Part shown: positions 8,655 to 21,186 of the stretch, one piece after another
Layout of the letters: each line of letters begins with the position of its first letter
Numbering within the stretch: position 1 is the first letter of the stretch
Assembly: GCF_900156305.1 (NCBI RefSeq)
Contig: NZ_FTPL01000001.1
Location: 496,001-560,000 of the forward strand
Length of the DNA: 64,000 bases
From: Edaphobacillus lindanitolerans
GTDB lineage: Bacteria; Bacillota; Bacilli; Bacillales_A; Planococcaceae
Direction of reading: 5' to 3'
Translations under genes and position numbers: made by a program
The notes under the pieces: generated by a model
Databases searched by the model: none
What the model was told of the DNA's origin: nothing
Seen by the model: the letters and a program-made list of their open reading frames with translations, nothing else

Positions 8655-9038
8655 CTATTTAAGCCTGCCCGTGAGCAGGCTGTGGACGTATGTTGCCTCG
8701 GATCTGCACGCATACTGATATTGAGTATCGAGCTTTTCCTGCATCCACTCGATTTCCGCGATGAGGTCCTCAGATGGAGGCTCTTCCATGACACCTGACA
8801 CGGTTTCATTGATCAGCTGTGCCAGCATCGAACTGAATTGGGCATCAGCCCGCAGACTTTTTGGCAGCTCATCAAACAACTCCGTCTCAAATATCACATA
8901 GCTTCTCCAGTAATGATGAAATTCTTCAGGATCAAACGCCTCCATCTTCCACCGCCGCTCATCCATATACCGGATGAAGGCCCGGCGGATCGATTTCCGG
9001 CATGCTGGCAGCAGTCCCGGCCCGAGGGAGAGTGCCAT
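8655..9038 (-). CDS. Unknown protein translationally coupled to fabZ
   Basis: 127 aa, charged and mostly helical, with Trp/Tyr/Phe-rich segments (FHHYWRSYVIFETELF) and no signal peptide. The ATG at 9038 overlaps the fabZ stop as TGATG, and GGGAAGGG upstream is a plausible ribosome binding site. An internal ATG 24 codons later, starting MDERRWKMEAFDPEEF, is an alternative. I do not recognise the family. It would be the last gene of the mbl-epuA-fabZ transcript. Confidence 0.6.
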   Translation of the reverse strand: MALSLGPGLLPACRKSIRRAFIRYMDERRWKMEAFDPEEFHHYWRSYVIFETELFDELPKSLRADAQFSSMLAQLINETVSGVMEEPPSEDLIAEIEWMQEKLDTQYQYACRSEATYVHSLLTGRLK

Positions 9039-9487
9039 CAGGCATCTTTCCCTTCCCCGGCCACGGGGCCGAGGGCGAACAGGATATCCGTCTCGCAGGC
9101 AATCTCCCCATCCACCTTGGCGATGGCATGCCCCTTGCCCATCGATCCGCGGAGGCGGGTAAGCTCGACTTCGAGTTCCAGCCGGTCGCCGGGCTTGACC
9201 TGGCGCTTGAAGCGGCAGTTGTCAATGCCTGTGAAGAAAGCAAGGCGCCCTGCATTTCCCTCCATTGAGAGCACCGCAAGCGCACCCACCTGGGCCAGCG
9301 CTTCCACGATGAGCACGCCGGGCATGACTGGATAGCCCGGGAAGTGCCCGTTGAAAAAGTCTTCATTGATGGTGACGTTTTTATATCCCGCCGCCCGTTT
9401 GCCTTCCTCAATTTCCGTGATCCGATCCACAAGAAGGAACGGATAGCGGTGAGGCAGGATCGCCTGGATCTGTTCGGTTGTCAGCAT
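9038..9487 (-). CDS. fabZ: 3-hydroxyacyl-[acyl-carrier-protein] dehydratase FabZ
   Basis: 149 aa. It dehydrates 3-hydroxyacyl-ACP to trans-2-enoyl-ACP in type II fatty acid synthesis in the cytoplasm. [10 protein letters not shown] near the N-terminus and the hot-dog helix [20 protein letters not shown] (catalytic His and Glu) are diagnostic. Length is normal. The start ATG follows AGGAGG. It lies 40 bp downstream of the EpuA-family gene and is coupled to the unknown gene behind it. In B. subtilis the homologue ywpB lies in the same part of the map. Confidence 0.97.
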   Translation of the reverse strand: MLTTEQIQAILPHRYPFLLVDRITEIEEGKRAAGYKNVTINEDFFNGHFPGYPVMPGVLIVEALAQVGALAVLSMEGNAGRLAFFTGIDNCRFKRQVKPGDRLELEVELTRLRGSMGKGHAIAKVDGEIACETDILFALGPVAGEGKDA

Positions 9488-9527
9488 TCTTGGTTTCCTC
9501 CTTATGTATGTGCGGAATGCCCCGCAT

Positions 9528-10025
9528 TCATTCTTTCCCGCCGATAATGTCGAGGATATGCTTCCACGTATCAGGCTTCAATGCGTCTGTCGCCTTGCCG
9601 TCACCGAGCACACCGTATCCGAACATGAGTCCGAGCGCGGCAGCTGCAATGATTGCGAAAAGGACGATGATGATCCTCAGCCAGATCGGGATCAGCCGGA
9701 TCCGGACCCAGCGTTTGTGGGTGCCCGTTTCCTCTTTCCCGGCCTTTTGCACCGCTGATTTGCGCGTTGATGCAGCTTCCGCAGCGGATGCTTTTCGCGC
9801 CTCTTTCTGTCTTTTCCGTTCAATGGCGCGTAATTTTTCCCGGTCTGCCGCTGCATTGGACGCGCGAAGTACACGGGTCTTTTTCGCCGGATCAGTTTCC
9901 GGCCGCCGGGTGCTCCGTCCGCCGGCCTGTGTATTCAATTCCGTTTTCCGGTTTTCATTCATTGCGATGGCTCCCTGTTTGCGGTGCCGGTCCATCAATT
10001 CGTCCGGCCGTTCCGTTGGATTCAT
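9528..10025 (-). CDS. EpuA-family membrane protein (annotated as RNA polymerase beta-associated)
   Basis: 165 aa. A long basic, Ala/Lys/Arg-rich disordered N-terminus (residues 1-105) leads into [19 protein letters not shown] and one membrane span, then [19 protein letters not shown]. This C-terminal block is the EpuA family (PF11772), often labelled 'DNA-directed RNA polymerase subunit beta' although the link to polymerase is weak. The N-terminus should be cytoplasmic. The ATG at 10025 overlaps the mbl stop (ATGA), implying coupling with the cell-shape gene. It sits where B. subtilis has flhO-flhP. Confidence 0.75.
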   Translation of the reverse strand: MNPTERPDELMDRHRKQGAIAMNENRKTELNTQAGGRSTRRPETDPAKKTRVLRASNAAADREKLRAIERKRQKEARKASAAEAASTRKSAVQKAGKEETGTHKRWVRIRLIPIWLRIIIVLFAIIAAAALGLMFGYGVLGDGKATDALKPDTWKHILDIIGGKE

Positions 10026-11017
10026 TTCTTCTGGAAGTTGGCCCGACGGTGATCCAGCATGATGCCTGTGCCGGCAACGACGCAGCCGAGCGGATTCTCC
10101 GCCAGATAGACCGGAACTTTCAGTTCCTCGGTCAGCAGCTTGTCCAGGCCGTCGAGGAGAGCTCCGCCGCCGGTCAGCATGATGCCCCGGTCGATGATGT
10201 CCGCGGACAGCTCCGGCGGTGTCTGTTCGAGGACGTTGCGGGCTCCAAGGACGATGGCGCGGACCGATTCCCGGATCGCTTCCGCAGCCTGTGCTGACGT
10301 CACCGTGATGCCTTTTGGCAGTCCTGTCGCAAGATCCCGGCCGCGAACATCGATCGTTTTCTCGGCTGTACCCGGAAAAGCGGTTCCGACTTCTTTTTTG
10401 ATCAATTCGGCCGTCATTTCCCCGATGAGCAGCCGTTCGTGCTTTTTAACGAATTGCAAGATGTCCCGGTCAAACGTATTGCCCGCCACCTTCACGGATT
10501 CCGAGGTCACGATGCCGCCCATTGAAAGCACGGCAATGTCGGTCGTTCCGCCGCCGATGTCGATGATCATATTGCCGCTCGGCTGATAAATGTCCATTCC
10601 TGCCCCGATGGCAGCCACCTTCGGCTCTTCTTCTATGTATACCCGTCTGGCTCCGGCCTTCAGAGAAGCATCCTGGATCGCCTTCTGCTCGACCGCCGTC
10701 ACTTTGACCGGACAGCAGATCAGAATCCTCGGCTTCGTCATGAACCCTTTGACACCCAGCCGGTCAATGAACATCGTAAGCATTTTCTCGGTCATGTCAA
10801 AGTCGGCAATGACGCCGTCCTTCAACGGACGGACTGTTTCCACCGTGCCCGGGGCCCGGCCGATCATTCGGTGTGCTTCCGCCCCGACTGCCAGAACCTG
10901 CTTTGTTTTCGGGCTGATGGCCACGACCGAAGGCTCATCCAATACTACTCCCTTGCCCTTGACGTGAATGAGTACATTCGCCGTCCCCAGATCGATTCCG
11001 ATATCTTTCGAAAACAT
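10022..11017 (-). CDS. mbl: MreB-like actin homologue Mbl
   Basis: 331 aa. It is a membrane-associated actin-like filament protein that directs lateral wall synthesis. FSKDIGIDLGTANVLIHVKG is the phosphate-1 loop, DIGGGTTDIAV the phosphate-2 loop and LTGGGALLDGL the adenosine motif; all are intact. The ATG at 11017 follows GGAAGGGG; the nine codons upstream in frame are not needed. The position just downstream of spoIIID identifies it as mbl rather than mreB or mreBH. It heads an apparent mbl-epuA-fabZ unit. Confidence 0.95.
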   Translation of the reverse strand: MFSKDIGIDLGTANVLIHVKGKGVVLDEPSVVAISPKTKQVLAVGAEAHRMIGRAPGTVETVRPLKDGVIADFDMTEKMLTMFIDRLGVKGFMTKPRILICCPVKVTAVEQKAIQDASLKAGARRVYIEEEPKVAAIGAGMDIYQPSGNMIIDIGGGTTDIAVLSMGGIVTSESVKVAGNTFDRDILQFVKKHERLLIGEMTAELIKKEVGTAFPGTAEKTIDVRGRDLATGLPKGITVTSAQAAEAIRESVRAIVLGARNVLEQTPPELSADIIDRGIMLTGGGALLDGLDKLLTEELKVPVYLAENPLGCVVAGTGIMLDHRRANFQKK

Positions 11018-11155
11018 ATCCGTGCCCCTTCCGCCCGGCTTCAAGCCCGGGTTGATGCTGTCTGTATCATTTTAACATAGCGGAATGCCGTTGAACACAT
11101 ATGTCGGAAGCAGGATGCCGATCCGGAAGAAACGGGTCCTAAATCCGTTCTTCAT

Positions 11156-11208
11156 AAAAAAAGACGCCCGCCCTGCCGGAATCGATTTCCGGTAGGACGG
11201 CTGGCGTC
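11156..11208 (-). terminator. Terminator of spoIIID
   Basis: GACGCC (11163-11168) pairs with GGCGTC (11203-11208), with inner CCGGAA/TTCCGG pairing. On the minus strand it is followed by seven T (11156-11162). The stem overlaps the spoIIID stop codon. Confidence 0.75.
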
Positions 11209-11491
11209 AGTCGGTTTCGGCGGACAATCCGGTTGGACCGGCGGGACCGCTCCGCCATTTCCTTCGTGTGGCCTCGCCGCCGCGCAGATGGCGGACAGCT
11301 TTGTGGTAAGCGAGCACCCTGGCGACTTCCTTTGCAAGTTCGCCGTTCACGTCCGGAAGCCGCTCCGTCAGATCCTTGTGTACCGTACTTTTGGAATAGC
11401 CGGTCGTCCGCGCGAGGGCACGGACCGTGGACCCGGTCTCCAGCAACAGTTCCCCGAGCATGAGGCATCGGCGCCGGATATGTTCGTGCAC
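11207..11491 (-). CDS. spoIIID: Sporulation transcription factor SpoIIID
   Basis: 94 aa from a GTG at 11491 behind AAAGGAAGAG. It is a mother-cell DNA-binding protein that switches gene expression between the sigma-E and sigma-K stages. SKSTVHKDLTERLP (recognition helix) and RHLRGGEAT near the C-terminus are almost identical to the B. subtilis protein. The frame is open for another 47 codons upstream, but without a ribosome binding site and without family similarity. It lies between spoIIQ and mbl, each separated by a terminator, so it is probably a single-gene transcript. Confidence 0.95.
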   Translation of the reverse strand: MHEHIRRRCLMLGELLLETGSTVRALARTTGYSKSTVHKDLTERLPDVNGELAKEVARVLAYHKAVRHLRGGEATRRKWRSGPAGPTGLSAETD

Positions 11492-11600
11492 GTTCTCTTC
11501 CTTTCCTCTTGTCGGAACGCTTTCCACAACGTATGCGAGCGAAGCGCCATTCAGACCGTTCAAAGCCGCGGGGACCGACTTTTGGGGCAAAACAAACAAA

Positions 11601-11620
11601 AAGACGGGAGGCCCCGTCTT
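11601..11620 (-). terminator. Terminator of spoIIQ
   Basis: AAGACGGG (11601-11608) and CCCGTCTT (11613-11620) form an 8-bp stem. On the minus strand it is followed by TTTTTGTTTGTTTT. Confidence 0.8.
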
Positions 11621-11631
11621 CCCGTCGCTCA

Positions 11632-12294
11632 TCAGAACGCCAAATATTCTCCTGGGTTGACGGCCACGCCGTCTTTCGTCACTTCAAAGTGCAGATGATT
11701 GCCGGCCTCGGGATTCCATTCGTTCGATGTCGTCGTCGCGATGACATCTCCCTGTCCGACCGAATCGCCTTTTTCGACGAGGATGCCGGTAACTGAGCCA
11801 TAGGTCGTCTTCAGCCCGTTCGCATGCTGGATCGTCACACGATTGCCGGTGAATTCATCCACCACGATGTCTTCGACCGTCCCGCTCAGTGCAGCCACGA
11901 CTTCGAACGGTTCTTCTCCGGCTGAAAGCGAGATGCCGCTGTTCGTCACATATGACTGTTGGAAGACCAGAAGCGCCTTCTCCCGCTGCTCGGAATCTGC
12001 TTCGACATCATAGAATTCCTGGACAACCTTCACGCTGTCGAGAAGCGCCTCATCGAACGGGAATTTCATATTTTCGTTCTCGGCATTCGTCTCGATCGTC
12101 ACTTCGCCGCCTCCGGAACCGGACTTGGCAACTTCCTGCTGCTCTGCTTGATCATCTTTTACAACTGCCTGATACGTCCAGACCATCCCGACAAATAAAA
12201 GCGCGAAACCGGAATAGATGGCCGGCCAGAACCAGGCTGACCTTTTGCTTTTCTTCTTCTGAGAAGGAGTAGACGGTTTGTTCTCTTCTCTCAT
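11632..12294 (-). CDS. spoIIQ: Stage II sporulation protein SpoIIQ (degenerate LytM/M23)
   Basis: 220 aa. It is the forespore membrane protein that pairs with SpoIIIAH during engulfment. It has one N-terminal membrane span (WFWPAIYSGFALLFVGMVW, residues about 20-38) and an outward LytM domain from about residue 125. The C-terminal HxH motif is present (NHLHFEV), but the first H-x3-D motif of active M23 enzymes is absent, so peptidase activity is unlikely, as in B. subtilis SpoIIQ. The ATG at 12294 is six bases behind GAGGTG. It neighbours spoIID and spoIIID, the conserved sporulation block. Confidence 0.92.
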   Translation of the reverse strand: MREENKPSTPSQKKKSKRSAWFWPAIYSGFALLFVGMVWTYQAVVKDDQAEQQEVAKSGSGGGEVTIETNAENENMKFPFDEALLDSVKVVQEFYDVEADSEQREKALLVFQQSYVTNSGISLSAGEEPFEVVAALSGTVEDIVVDEFTGNRVTIQHANGLKTTYGSVTGILVEKGDSVGQGDVIATTTSNEWNPEAGNHLHFEVTKDGVAVNPGEYLAF

Positions 12295-12324
12295 CTTCAT
12301 CACCTCAACCGCAGTGTCGGCAGG

Positions 12325-13317
12325 TTAAGGTAATTTTAAACATGCAGGATCATCGGCAGACAACTTTTTTATCGTTGTCCCGCTGTAATAATGCGAGAGG
12401 ATCTTTTCGGCCGTCCATCCGTCGCGGGCATAGGCTTCCGCGCCGTATTGGCTCATGCCGACACCATGGCCGAACCCTTTCGTGAACACATGCACGACCT
12501 TCTTGTCGGGGTCATAGGCGACGTCGAAGTCGGTGGACCGGAGCCCGAGCTTGTCTCTCATGTCACGCCCTGACATTTCGAATCCCTCGGCGGCCACCGT
12601 CTGCACGCGCCCGGTCTCGTTCCTTCTGAGCTTCATCGTCCTGAACCTGTCGGCGGACCAGTCCGAGCCAAGTGCGTCATTCCATGCCTGGAGCGTCAAG
12701 GTGACCGAGTCCTCGAATGCAGGCGCAACCGTCTCTTCCCCCGAGCTCTCCACGCTCTGCAAGTATGGAATATCAGTCCCTCCGTAGTTCTTCGCCGTCT
12801 CGGTGCGGCCGTTGCTCGTCGAAAAGAACATGGCGGAAATGAGTTCTCCCTCATGGACAAGCACTTGCCCTTCAGTCTCTTTTACGGCCCTCCTCACTTT
12901 TCTCTCATTCTCGGCAAATGACTTGTCCCACAGTTTCCTGCGCTTGGCCTCCGGCTTGTACACCTGATGGGCCGTCGTCGTCTTGATCTGCCCTTCACTG
13001 CTTCCCGCAAGCCGGAGTGCATAAGTCCTGGAAGCGACCGCCTGAGCCTTCAGTGCCTCTTCGTGGAAATTGACCGGCATCTCACCCGCGAGGACGCCTG
13101 CCACATATTCCTCGATCGGGACAGGCTTCGATTCCCCTTCCACGTTCAGCACCGCCCCGCAGACCGGCCCGTCTTTGGACGGCATACCCGAGGATTTCCC
13201 GTCAGGAAGCTCTGTCTCTCCTGCACGCTCGTTCGCCGCCTGCGGCAGAGGAGGCTTCAATAGAATCGGTATGAAAAATAATAGTGCTACGATGAGGACA
13301 CCCAATATTTTATTCAT
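12325..13317 (-). CDS. spoIID: Stage II sporulation protein SpoIID
   Basis: 330 aa. It is a membrane-anchored lytic transglycosylase for peptidoglycan removal during engulfment. An N-terminal span (LGVLIVALLFFIPILL) precedes the SpoIID domain with EYVAGVLAGEMP (catalytic Glu region), ALKAQAVASRTYAL, STSNGRTE and GFGHGVGMSQYGA. Length fits. The ribosome binding site before ATG 13317 is poor (AGGA one base away), so a slightly different start is possible. It is preceded by a repeat-filled spacer after murAA. Confidence 0.95.
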   Translation of the reverse strand: MNKILGVLIVALLFFIPILLKPPLPQAANERAGETELPDGKSSGMPSKDGPVCGAVLNVEGESKPVPIEEYVAGVLAGEMPVNFHEEALKAQAVASRTYALRLAGSSEGQIKTTTAHQVYKPEAKRRKLWDKSFAENERKVRRAVKETEGQVLVHEGELISAMFFSTSNGRTETAKNYGGTDIPYLQSVESSGEETVAPAFEDSVTLTLQAWNDALGSDWSADRFRTMKLRRNETGRVQTVAAEGFEMSGRDMRDKLGLRSTDFDVAYDPDKKVVHVFTKGFGHGVGMSQYGAEAYARDGWTAEKILSHYYSGTTIKKLSADDPACLKLP

Positions 13318-13390
13318 ATCCTGATTTTATGAATATGGACAACCAGTTATGAGAGACGGACAATAGCAAAACAAATTCACCGGAGGCCCG

Positions 13391-13590
13391 TGTTTTCCCG
13401 ACCGGTCGATGAAGGTTGCCGACTGAATGCGAAAGTCCCGGCCCATCTGTACACAGGCGGATTTTCGCGACCGATTAAAGAACATCCGCGGCTGATCTTC
13501 TGTTTGCCACGCTTCCGCATCCGATCGGCGGAGATTCGCGGCCGGTCGCCCGTGTTTCGCGGCCACACGCGACTGACTTTCCCAGCCCAT
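13391..13590 (-). repeat. Array C of degenerate ~21-bp repeats
   Basis: About nine units of a degenerate repeat, read on the minus strand as GGTCGCGAAAAnnCCGCC. Aligning on the core gives positions 13397, 13418, 13437, 13466, 13487, 13516, 13537, 13558 and 13581; four of eight steps are exactly 21 bp, the others 19, 29, 29 and 23. The core resembles the units of the arrays near 28.5 and 30.1 kb, but in the opposite orientation. The array fills the spacer between the murAA terminator and spoIID. No gene is supported in it. Confidence 0.6.
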
Positions 13591-13596
13591 ATTAAT

Positions 13597-13630
13597 ATAA
13601 CCCCCGTGATCCTCAGGATCACGGGGGTTA
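13597..13630 (-). terminator. Terminator of murAA
   Basis: ATAACCCCCGTGATCC and GGATCACGGGGGTTA pair around a 3-nt loop. It lies directly behind the murAA stop at 13640. The T-run on the minus strand is short (TATATTAATAT). Confidence 0.75.
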
Positions 13631-13639
13631 TTCTATCAG

Positions 13640-14941
13640 TCAAACCGTTTCGGTCACTTTTTCCTCGGCGTGCGATTCGTCGTTGACGCGGCAGATGTCC
13701 GCACCAAGGTCCGCAAGCTTTCCATGGAAGTTGACGTAGCCGCGGTCAAGGTGGATGAGTTCGGTGACCCGTGTGATGCCTTCTGCAGCGAGTCCGGCAA
13801 GGATGAGTGCGGCTGCCGCCCGCAGGTCAGTGGCCGCCACTTCTGCGCCCTGGAGATCGGACGGGCCGTCCATGATGACGGAGCGTCCCTCGATTTTCAC
13901 CGCGGCATTCATGCGGCGGAATTCCTCAACATGCATGAAGCGGTTCTCGAATACAGTTTCAGTAAGGACACCCGTGCCTTCCGCAGTCAGCATGAGCGCC
14001 ATCATCTGGGACTGCATGTCTGTCGGGAACCCGGGATACGGCATCGTCTTAAGGTCGACGGATTTCACCGGCTTGTCTGCACGGATACGGAGGCCGTGGT
14101 CGGTGTCCTCGATGTCGATGTTCATTTCCTTGAGTTTGGCGATGAGAGCGGCGTTGTGTTCGGGAACTGCATTCTCGATCGTCACGTCACCTCGGGTGAT
14201 CGCTGCGGCCACCATGAAAGTGCCGGTCTCGATCCGGTCAGGAATGATATGGTGCACAGCTGCGTGAAGCTTGTCGACGCCTTCGATCCGGATGGTATCG
14301 GTTCCCGCTCCGACGATGCGGCCGCCCATCTCGTTGATATAGTTGGCGAGGTCGACGATTTCAGGTTCCTTCGCCGCGTTTTCAATGATCGTCGTGCCTT
14401 TCGCCAGCGCAGCGGCAGACATGATGTTCTCGGTTGCCCCGACGCTCGGGAAGTCCAGATAGATCCGCGCACCTTTCAGGCGGCCGTCGATCTTTGCTTC
14501 CACATAGCCGTTACCGAATGAGATATCCGCACCCATCGCTTCGAAACCTTTCAAATGCTGTTCGATCGGGCGTGAACCGATTGCACACCCGCCGGGCTGC
14601 GCCACTCGCGCAAACCCGTTGCGTGCGAGAAGCGGCCCCATGACCAGGATGGATGCCCGCATTTTCCGGACATACTCAAACTGTGCCTCGCTTGAAAGGG
14701 GCATCGATGCGTCGATGCGCACTTCGTTGTATTCAGGGTCGAATTGAACCTCTGCATGGAGGCTTCTCAAAACTTCATTGATCGTGTATACATCGGTCAG
14801 AATCGGGACATCCTTGATGATGTTCGTCCCTTCGGATGACAGGAGCGCTGCTGCAAGAATCGGGAGCACCGCATTTTTCGCTCCTTCTACGCGGACCGTC
14901 CCATTCAGCGGGCGTCCACCTTTAACAATAATCTTATCCAA
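13640..14941 (-). CDS. murAA: UDP-GlcNAc 1-carboxyvinyltransferase MurAA
   Basis: 433 aa. It transfers enolpyruvate from PEP to UDP-GlcNAc, the first committed step of peptidoglycan synthesis. The PEP-binding Cys is in [24 protein letters not shown] holds the conserved Lys and Asn, and [13 protein letters not shown] is the C-terminal signature. The start is a TTG at 14941 behind GGAGGGAC. It lies between the atp operon (via ywzB) and spoIID, as murAA does in B. subtilis; a second MurA is encoded at 37.8-39.1 kb. This one is more likely the essential copy. Confidence 0.96.
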   Translation of the reverse strand: MDKIIVKGGRPLNGTVRVEGAKNAVLPILAAALLSSEGTNIIKDVPILTDVYTINEVLRSLHAEVQFDPEYNEVRIDASMPLSSEAQFEYVRKMRASILVMGPLLARNGFARVAQPGGCAIGSRPIEQHLKGFEAMGADISFGNGYVEAKIDGRLKGARIYLDFPSVGATENIMSAAALAKGTTIIENAAKEPEIVDLANYINEMGGRIVGAGTDTIRIEGVDKLHAAVHHIIPDRIETGTFMVAAAITRGDVTIENAVPEHNAALIAKLKEMNIDIEDTDHGLRIRADKPVKSVDLKTMPYPGFPTDMQSQMMALMLTAEGTGVLTETVFENRFMHVEEFRRMNAAVKIEGRSVIMDGPSDLQGAEVAATDLRAAAALILAGLAAEGITRVTELIHLDRGYVNFHGKLADLGADICRVNDESHAEEKVTETV

Positions 14942-15373
14942 TATAAGTCCCTCCGGCTTCTCTCTTCTTTAAGTCGGTCCATTGCTGTTCCATCAGTGCG
15001 GCCCTGTTACGGGCTGCCTGATTGCGGCGCCCCCGGGTCCGGTTACATAACAACTAAAAAAGCTCACACAACATCAAGTTTACAATGATTCACCGGCTGT
15101 TTCAAGGGGCAGGCCGCGCGATTCGCCAAGATTCGGTCCAATCTGCGCACACATTAATACAATGTACGCCGCATTCGACTTTTTTGTGTCGGTCCGTGTC
15201 CACAACGGACTCGGGTCTTCCGTCCTAAATGTCATTCCCCGTCTTATTTTCCCGCAAACGTTTCTCGGGAATGACTTTTGCCCTGCATGGACGCAAACAG
15301 GTCTACGCCTGTGCACGTCCATGCAGGACAGCATTTCAGCCCTGTGCGGCCGGTCTTGTTGCCCCGCCTCGCT
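14942..15373. other. 432-bp spacer between murAA and ywzB
   Basis: B. subtilis has ywmB here; I find no ORF resembling it. The interval contains a strong stem-loop at 15282-15327 and an AT-rich stretch near 15040-15090 suitable for a murAA promoter, but no clear -35/-10 pair. Open frames on both strands lack ribosome binding sites. Confidence 0.5.
15282..15327. other. Long nested stem-loop of unknown role
   Basis: CCTGCATGGACG (15282-15293) and CGTCCATGCAGG (15316-15327) form a perfect 12-bp outer stem. Inside it ACAGG and CCTGT form a second stem. No T-run follows on either strand, so it is not a standard intrinsic terminator. Confidence 0.6.
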
Positions 15374-15613
15374 TCAGCTGAATAATCCCGGAAGCTGCCT
15401 TGACCAATAGGATATGTCCAGAAAGAAATTCGATACGGCCGATCCGATGGCGATACTTAGCAAAATAAACAGCAATTGCGCCTGAAATACCCGATTTTTC
15501 CGGATCCATGCTTCCGGCATGATCGCCTGAAGCGCATAAAATGAAATGCCGATGAAGAATATATGGGAGATGAGTCCCGTCACCGACTGGAACGCAAAAT
15601 AGGAGTCCGTCAT
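15374..15613 (-). CDS. ywzB: DUF1146 membrane protein YwzB
   Basis: 79 aa with two membrane spans (about residues 12-30 and 46-65). The segments QSVTGLISHIFFIGISFYALQ and VFQAQLLFILLSIAIGSAVSNFFLD match the DUF1146/YwzB family. It is found in B. subtilis at the same place, just downstream of atpC. A ribosome binding site AGGGAG precedes the ATG. Function is unknown. The atpC terminator separates it from the ATP synthase operon, so it relies on read-through or its own promoter. Confidence 0.88.
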   Translation of the reverse strand: MTDSYFAFQSVTGLISHIFFIGISFYALQAIMPEAWIRKNRVFQAQLLFILLSIAIGSAVSNFFLDISYWSRQLPGLFS

Positions 15614-15631
15614 CTTCTATGATTCTCCCTT

Positions 15632-15672
15632 CAAAAAAAACAGGCGGGCAGGAGTGTATTCTCCTGCCCGCC
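15632..15672 (-). terminator. Terminator of the atp operon
   Basis: GGCGGGCAGGAG (15643-15654) and CTCCTGCCCGCC (15661-15672) form a 12-bp stem. On the minus strand TGTTTTTTTT follows (15633-15642). It lies 19 bp past the atpC stop. Confidence 0.92.
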
Positions 15673-15690
15673 ATTTTTATGCTTAATGGA

Positions 15691-16095
15691 TCAAATGTTG
15701 CCTTTTGCGACGTTCAAGCGGTTCATGGCCCGTTTCAGGGACAGTTCCGCCCGCTTGAAGTCAGTGTCATCCTGTTTTGCCTGGAGCCGGCTTTCGGCAC
15801 GTTTCCGCGCTTCGATGGCACGTTCCGTGTCGATATCTTCTGCCAGCTCTGCAGCCTGGGCAAGGATGGTGACCTTGTCCGGACGGACTTCAAGGAAGCC
15901 GCCGCTTACGGCAATGCGCTCTGTGCCATTGTCTTTGTTCAGGCGGACCGCACCGATCTCAAGCGGCGCCACCATCGGGATATGGCCGGGGAGAACCCCG
16001 AGCTCACCGGTCGAAGTGACCGCGATGACCATGTTCGCTTCCGAGTCATATACCGGACCGTCGGGAGTGACGATATTCACTTTGATTGTGCTCAT
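15691..16095 (-). CDS. atpC: ATP synthase F1 epsilon subunit
   Basis: 134 aa, the central-stalk subunit that couples rotation and inhibits ATP hydrolysis. The N-terminal beta sandwich ([33 protein letters not shown]) and the helical hairpin ([17 protein letters not shown] ... RAMNRLNVA) are both complete. The ATG follows AGGAGGGG. It is the last gene of the atp operon, 24 bp after atpD. Confidence 0.97.
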   Translation of the reverse strand: MSTIKVNIVTPDGPVYDSEANMVIAVTSTGELGVLPGHIPMVAPLEIGAVRLNKDNGTERIAVSGGFLEVRPDKVTILAQAAELAEDIDTERAIEARKRAESRLQAKQDDTDFKRAELSLKRAMNRLNVAKGNI

Positions 16096-16119
16096 TGTTT
16101 CCCCTCCTGGTCAGGATGA

Positions 16120-17568
<1,449 letters not shown>

Positions 17569-17590
17569 TCACGCATGGAGGGGTGTGCGC

Positions 17591-18463
<873 letters not shown>

Positions 18464-18490
18464 TTATCGTTTTTGGATCGGATCCGTGAC

Positions 18491-20020
<1,530 letters not shown>

Positions 20021-20028
20021 TCAAAAGA

Positions 20029-20568
20029 TTATGCGTTGACCAGATCACGCTTGAGGTGATCCAGCTTCGTTTTAAGGCTGTTGTCGTAGATGCGGTTCCC
20101 GATTCGGATGCGCACGCCGCCGATCAGCGACGGGTCGACGATATTGTCGATCCGGAGTGACTGCTTGCCCACTTTGCCGGCAAACACAGTCGACAGCTCC
20201 CGCTGTTCCTCTTCGGTGAGCGGGCGGGTCGAGTAGACTTTCGCTTCCGCGATGCCTGCCGATTCATTCGCCATCTCGATGAACTCGTCTGCAACGTCTG
20301 CCGCTTCGCTGATGCGCTGGGCATCGACGAGCACCTGCAGCAGATTGACTGTCAGGATGTCCGCACCGGCGAACAGGCCCTTCAGCATTTCTTTCTTTTT
20401 GGAACCGGAGATTTTCGGCGAACCGAGAAGCGCCCGGAGGTCCGCAGACTCCCGGAACACTTTCCGCAGTTCTCTCATATCTCCCTGGACCGGATCAAGC
20501 TTGCCCTGTTCACGTGTTACTTCAAACAAAGCGAGAGCGTAGCGGTTTGCAGCCACGGAACGGCTCAT
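20029..20568 (-). CDS. atpH: ATP synthase F1 delta subunit
   Basis: 179 aa, linking F1 to the peripheral stalk. AANRYALALFEV opens the helical domain and VDPSLIGGVRIRIGNRIYDNSLKTKL is the C-terminal signature. Its ATG overlaps the atpF stop by four bases (ATGA), which implies coupled synthesis of the two stalk proteins. Confidence 0.98.
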   Translation of the reverse strand: MSRSVAANRYALALFEVTREQGKLDPVQGDMRELRKVFRESADLRALLGSPKISGSKKKEMLKGLFAGADILTVNLLQVLVDAQRISEAADVADEFIEMANESAGIAEAKVYSTRPLTEEEQRELSTVFAGKVGKQSLRIDNIVDPSLIGGVRIRIGNRIYDNSLKTKLDHLKRDLVNA

Positions 20569-21101
20569 CGGCCTTCCCCTGCCTTCTGGATCGTCTCTTC
20601 AATGAGGGCACGGTTGTCCTCTTCGGAGATTTCTTTGCCAAGCACCTTCTCCGCCGCGAGAATGGACATGGAGACGAATTCTTCGCGGACGGCCTGGATG
20701 GCCTTTTCTTTTTCGTTTGCGATCTCAGCCGCTGCATTTTCGCGCATGCGGACCGCTTCGGCACGGGCGGTTTCCATGATTTCGGCACGCTGGGCATCGC
20801 CCTGCTGCTTCGCATTTTCAACAATCGCCTGTGCTTCCGTACGTGCTTCCTTCAAAAGAGCTCGCTGCTCTTCAAGCAGGTTCGCGGACTCGGCACGGCT
20901 CTTCTCGGCTTCCTCGATTTCGGTTGCGATGAGTTCCGCACGCTGGTCCATGATGCCCATGAGCGGGCCCCAGGCGAACTTCTTGAGGAGGAGCATGAGC
21001 AGCAGGAAGAATACGACGGTGACGATGATGTCACCGGTGTTCAGTCTCTCAAAAAATCCTTCGCCGGCTGTTGCGGCCAGGACGAAATGGTCCAAAGACA
21101 C
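20565..21101 (-). CDS. atpF: ATP synthase Fo b subunit
   Basis: 178 aa. One N-terminal membrane span (IIVTVVFFLLLMLLLKKFAWGPL) is followed by a long charged coiled coil rich in Glu, Ala, Arg and Lys, the peripheral stalk. The start codon is GTG at 21101 behind GGGAGTGAG. A 138-bp spacer with a stem-loop separates it from atpE, the largest gap within the operon. Confidence 0.97.
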   Translation of the reverse strand: MSLDHFVLAATAGEGFFERLNTGDIIVTVVFFLLLMLLLKKFAWGPLMGIMDQRAELIATEIEEAEKSRAESANLLEEQRALLKEARTEAQAIVENAKQQGDAQRAEIMETARAEAVRMRENAAAEIANEKEKAIQAVREEFVSMSILAAEKVLGKEISEEDNRALIEETIQKAGEGR

Positions 21102-21186
21102 GATTGTCTCACTCCCTTCGGAAACTTGGGGGCCGGATTGCGGCCTCCCTCAGATGGTCATGCATTCAAATGTCCATACATAAAGG

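Noticed and set aside
11632-12294. Active M23 peptidase
   Set aside because: The first zinc motif of the LytM domain is missing and the context is spoIIQ, where the domain is known to be degenerate.
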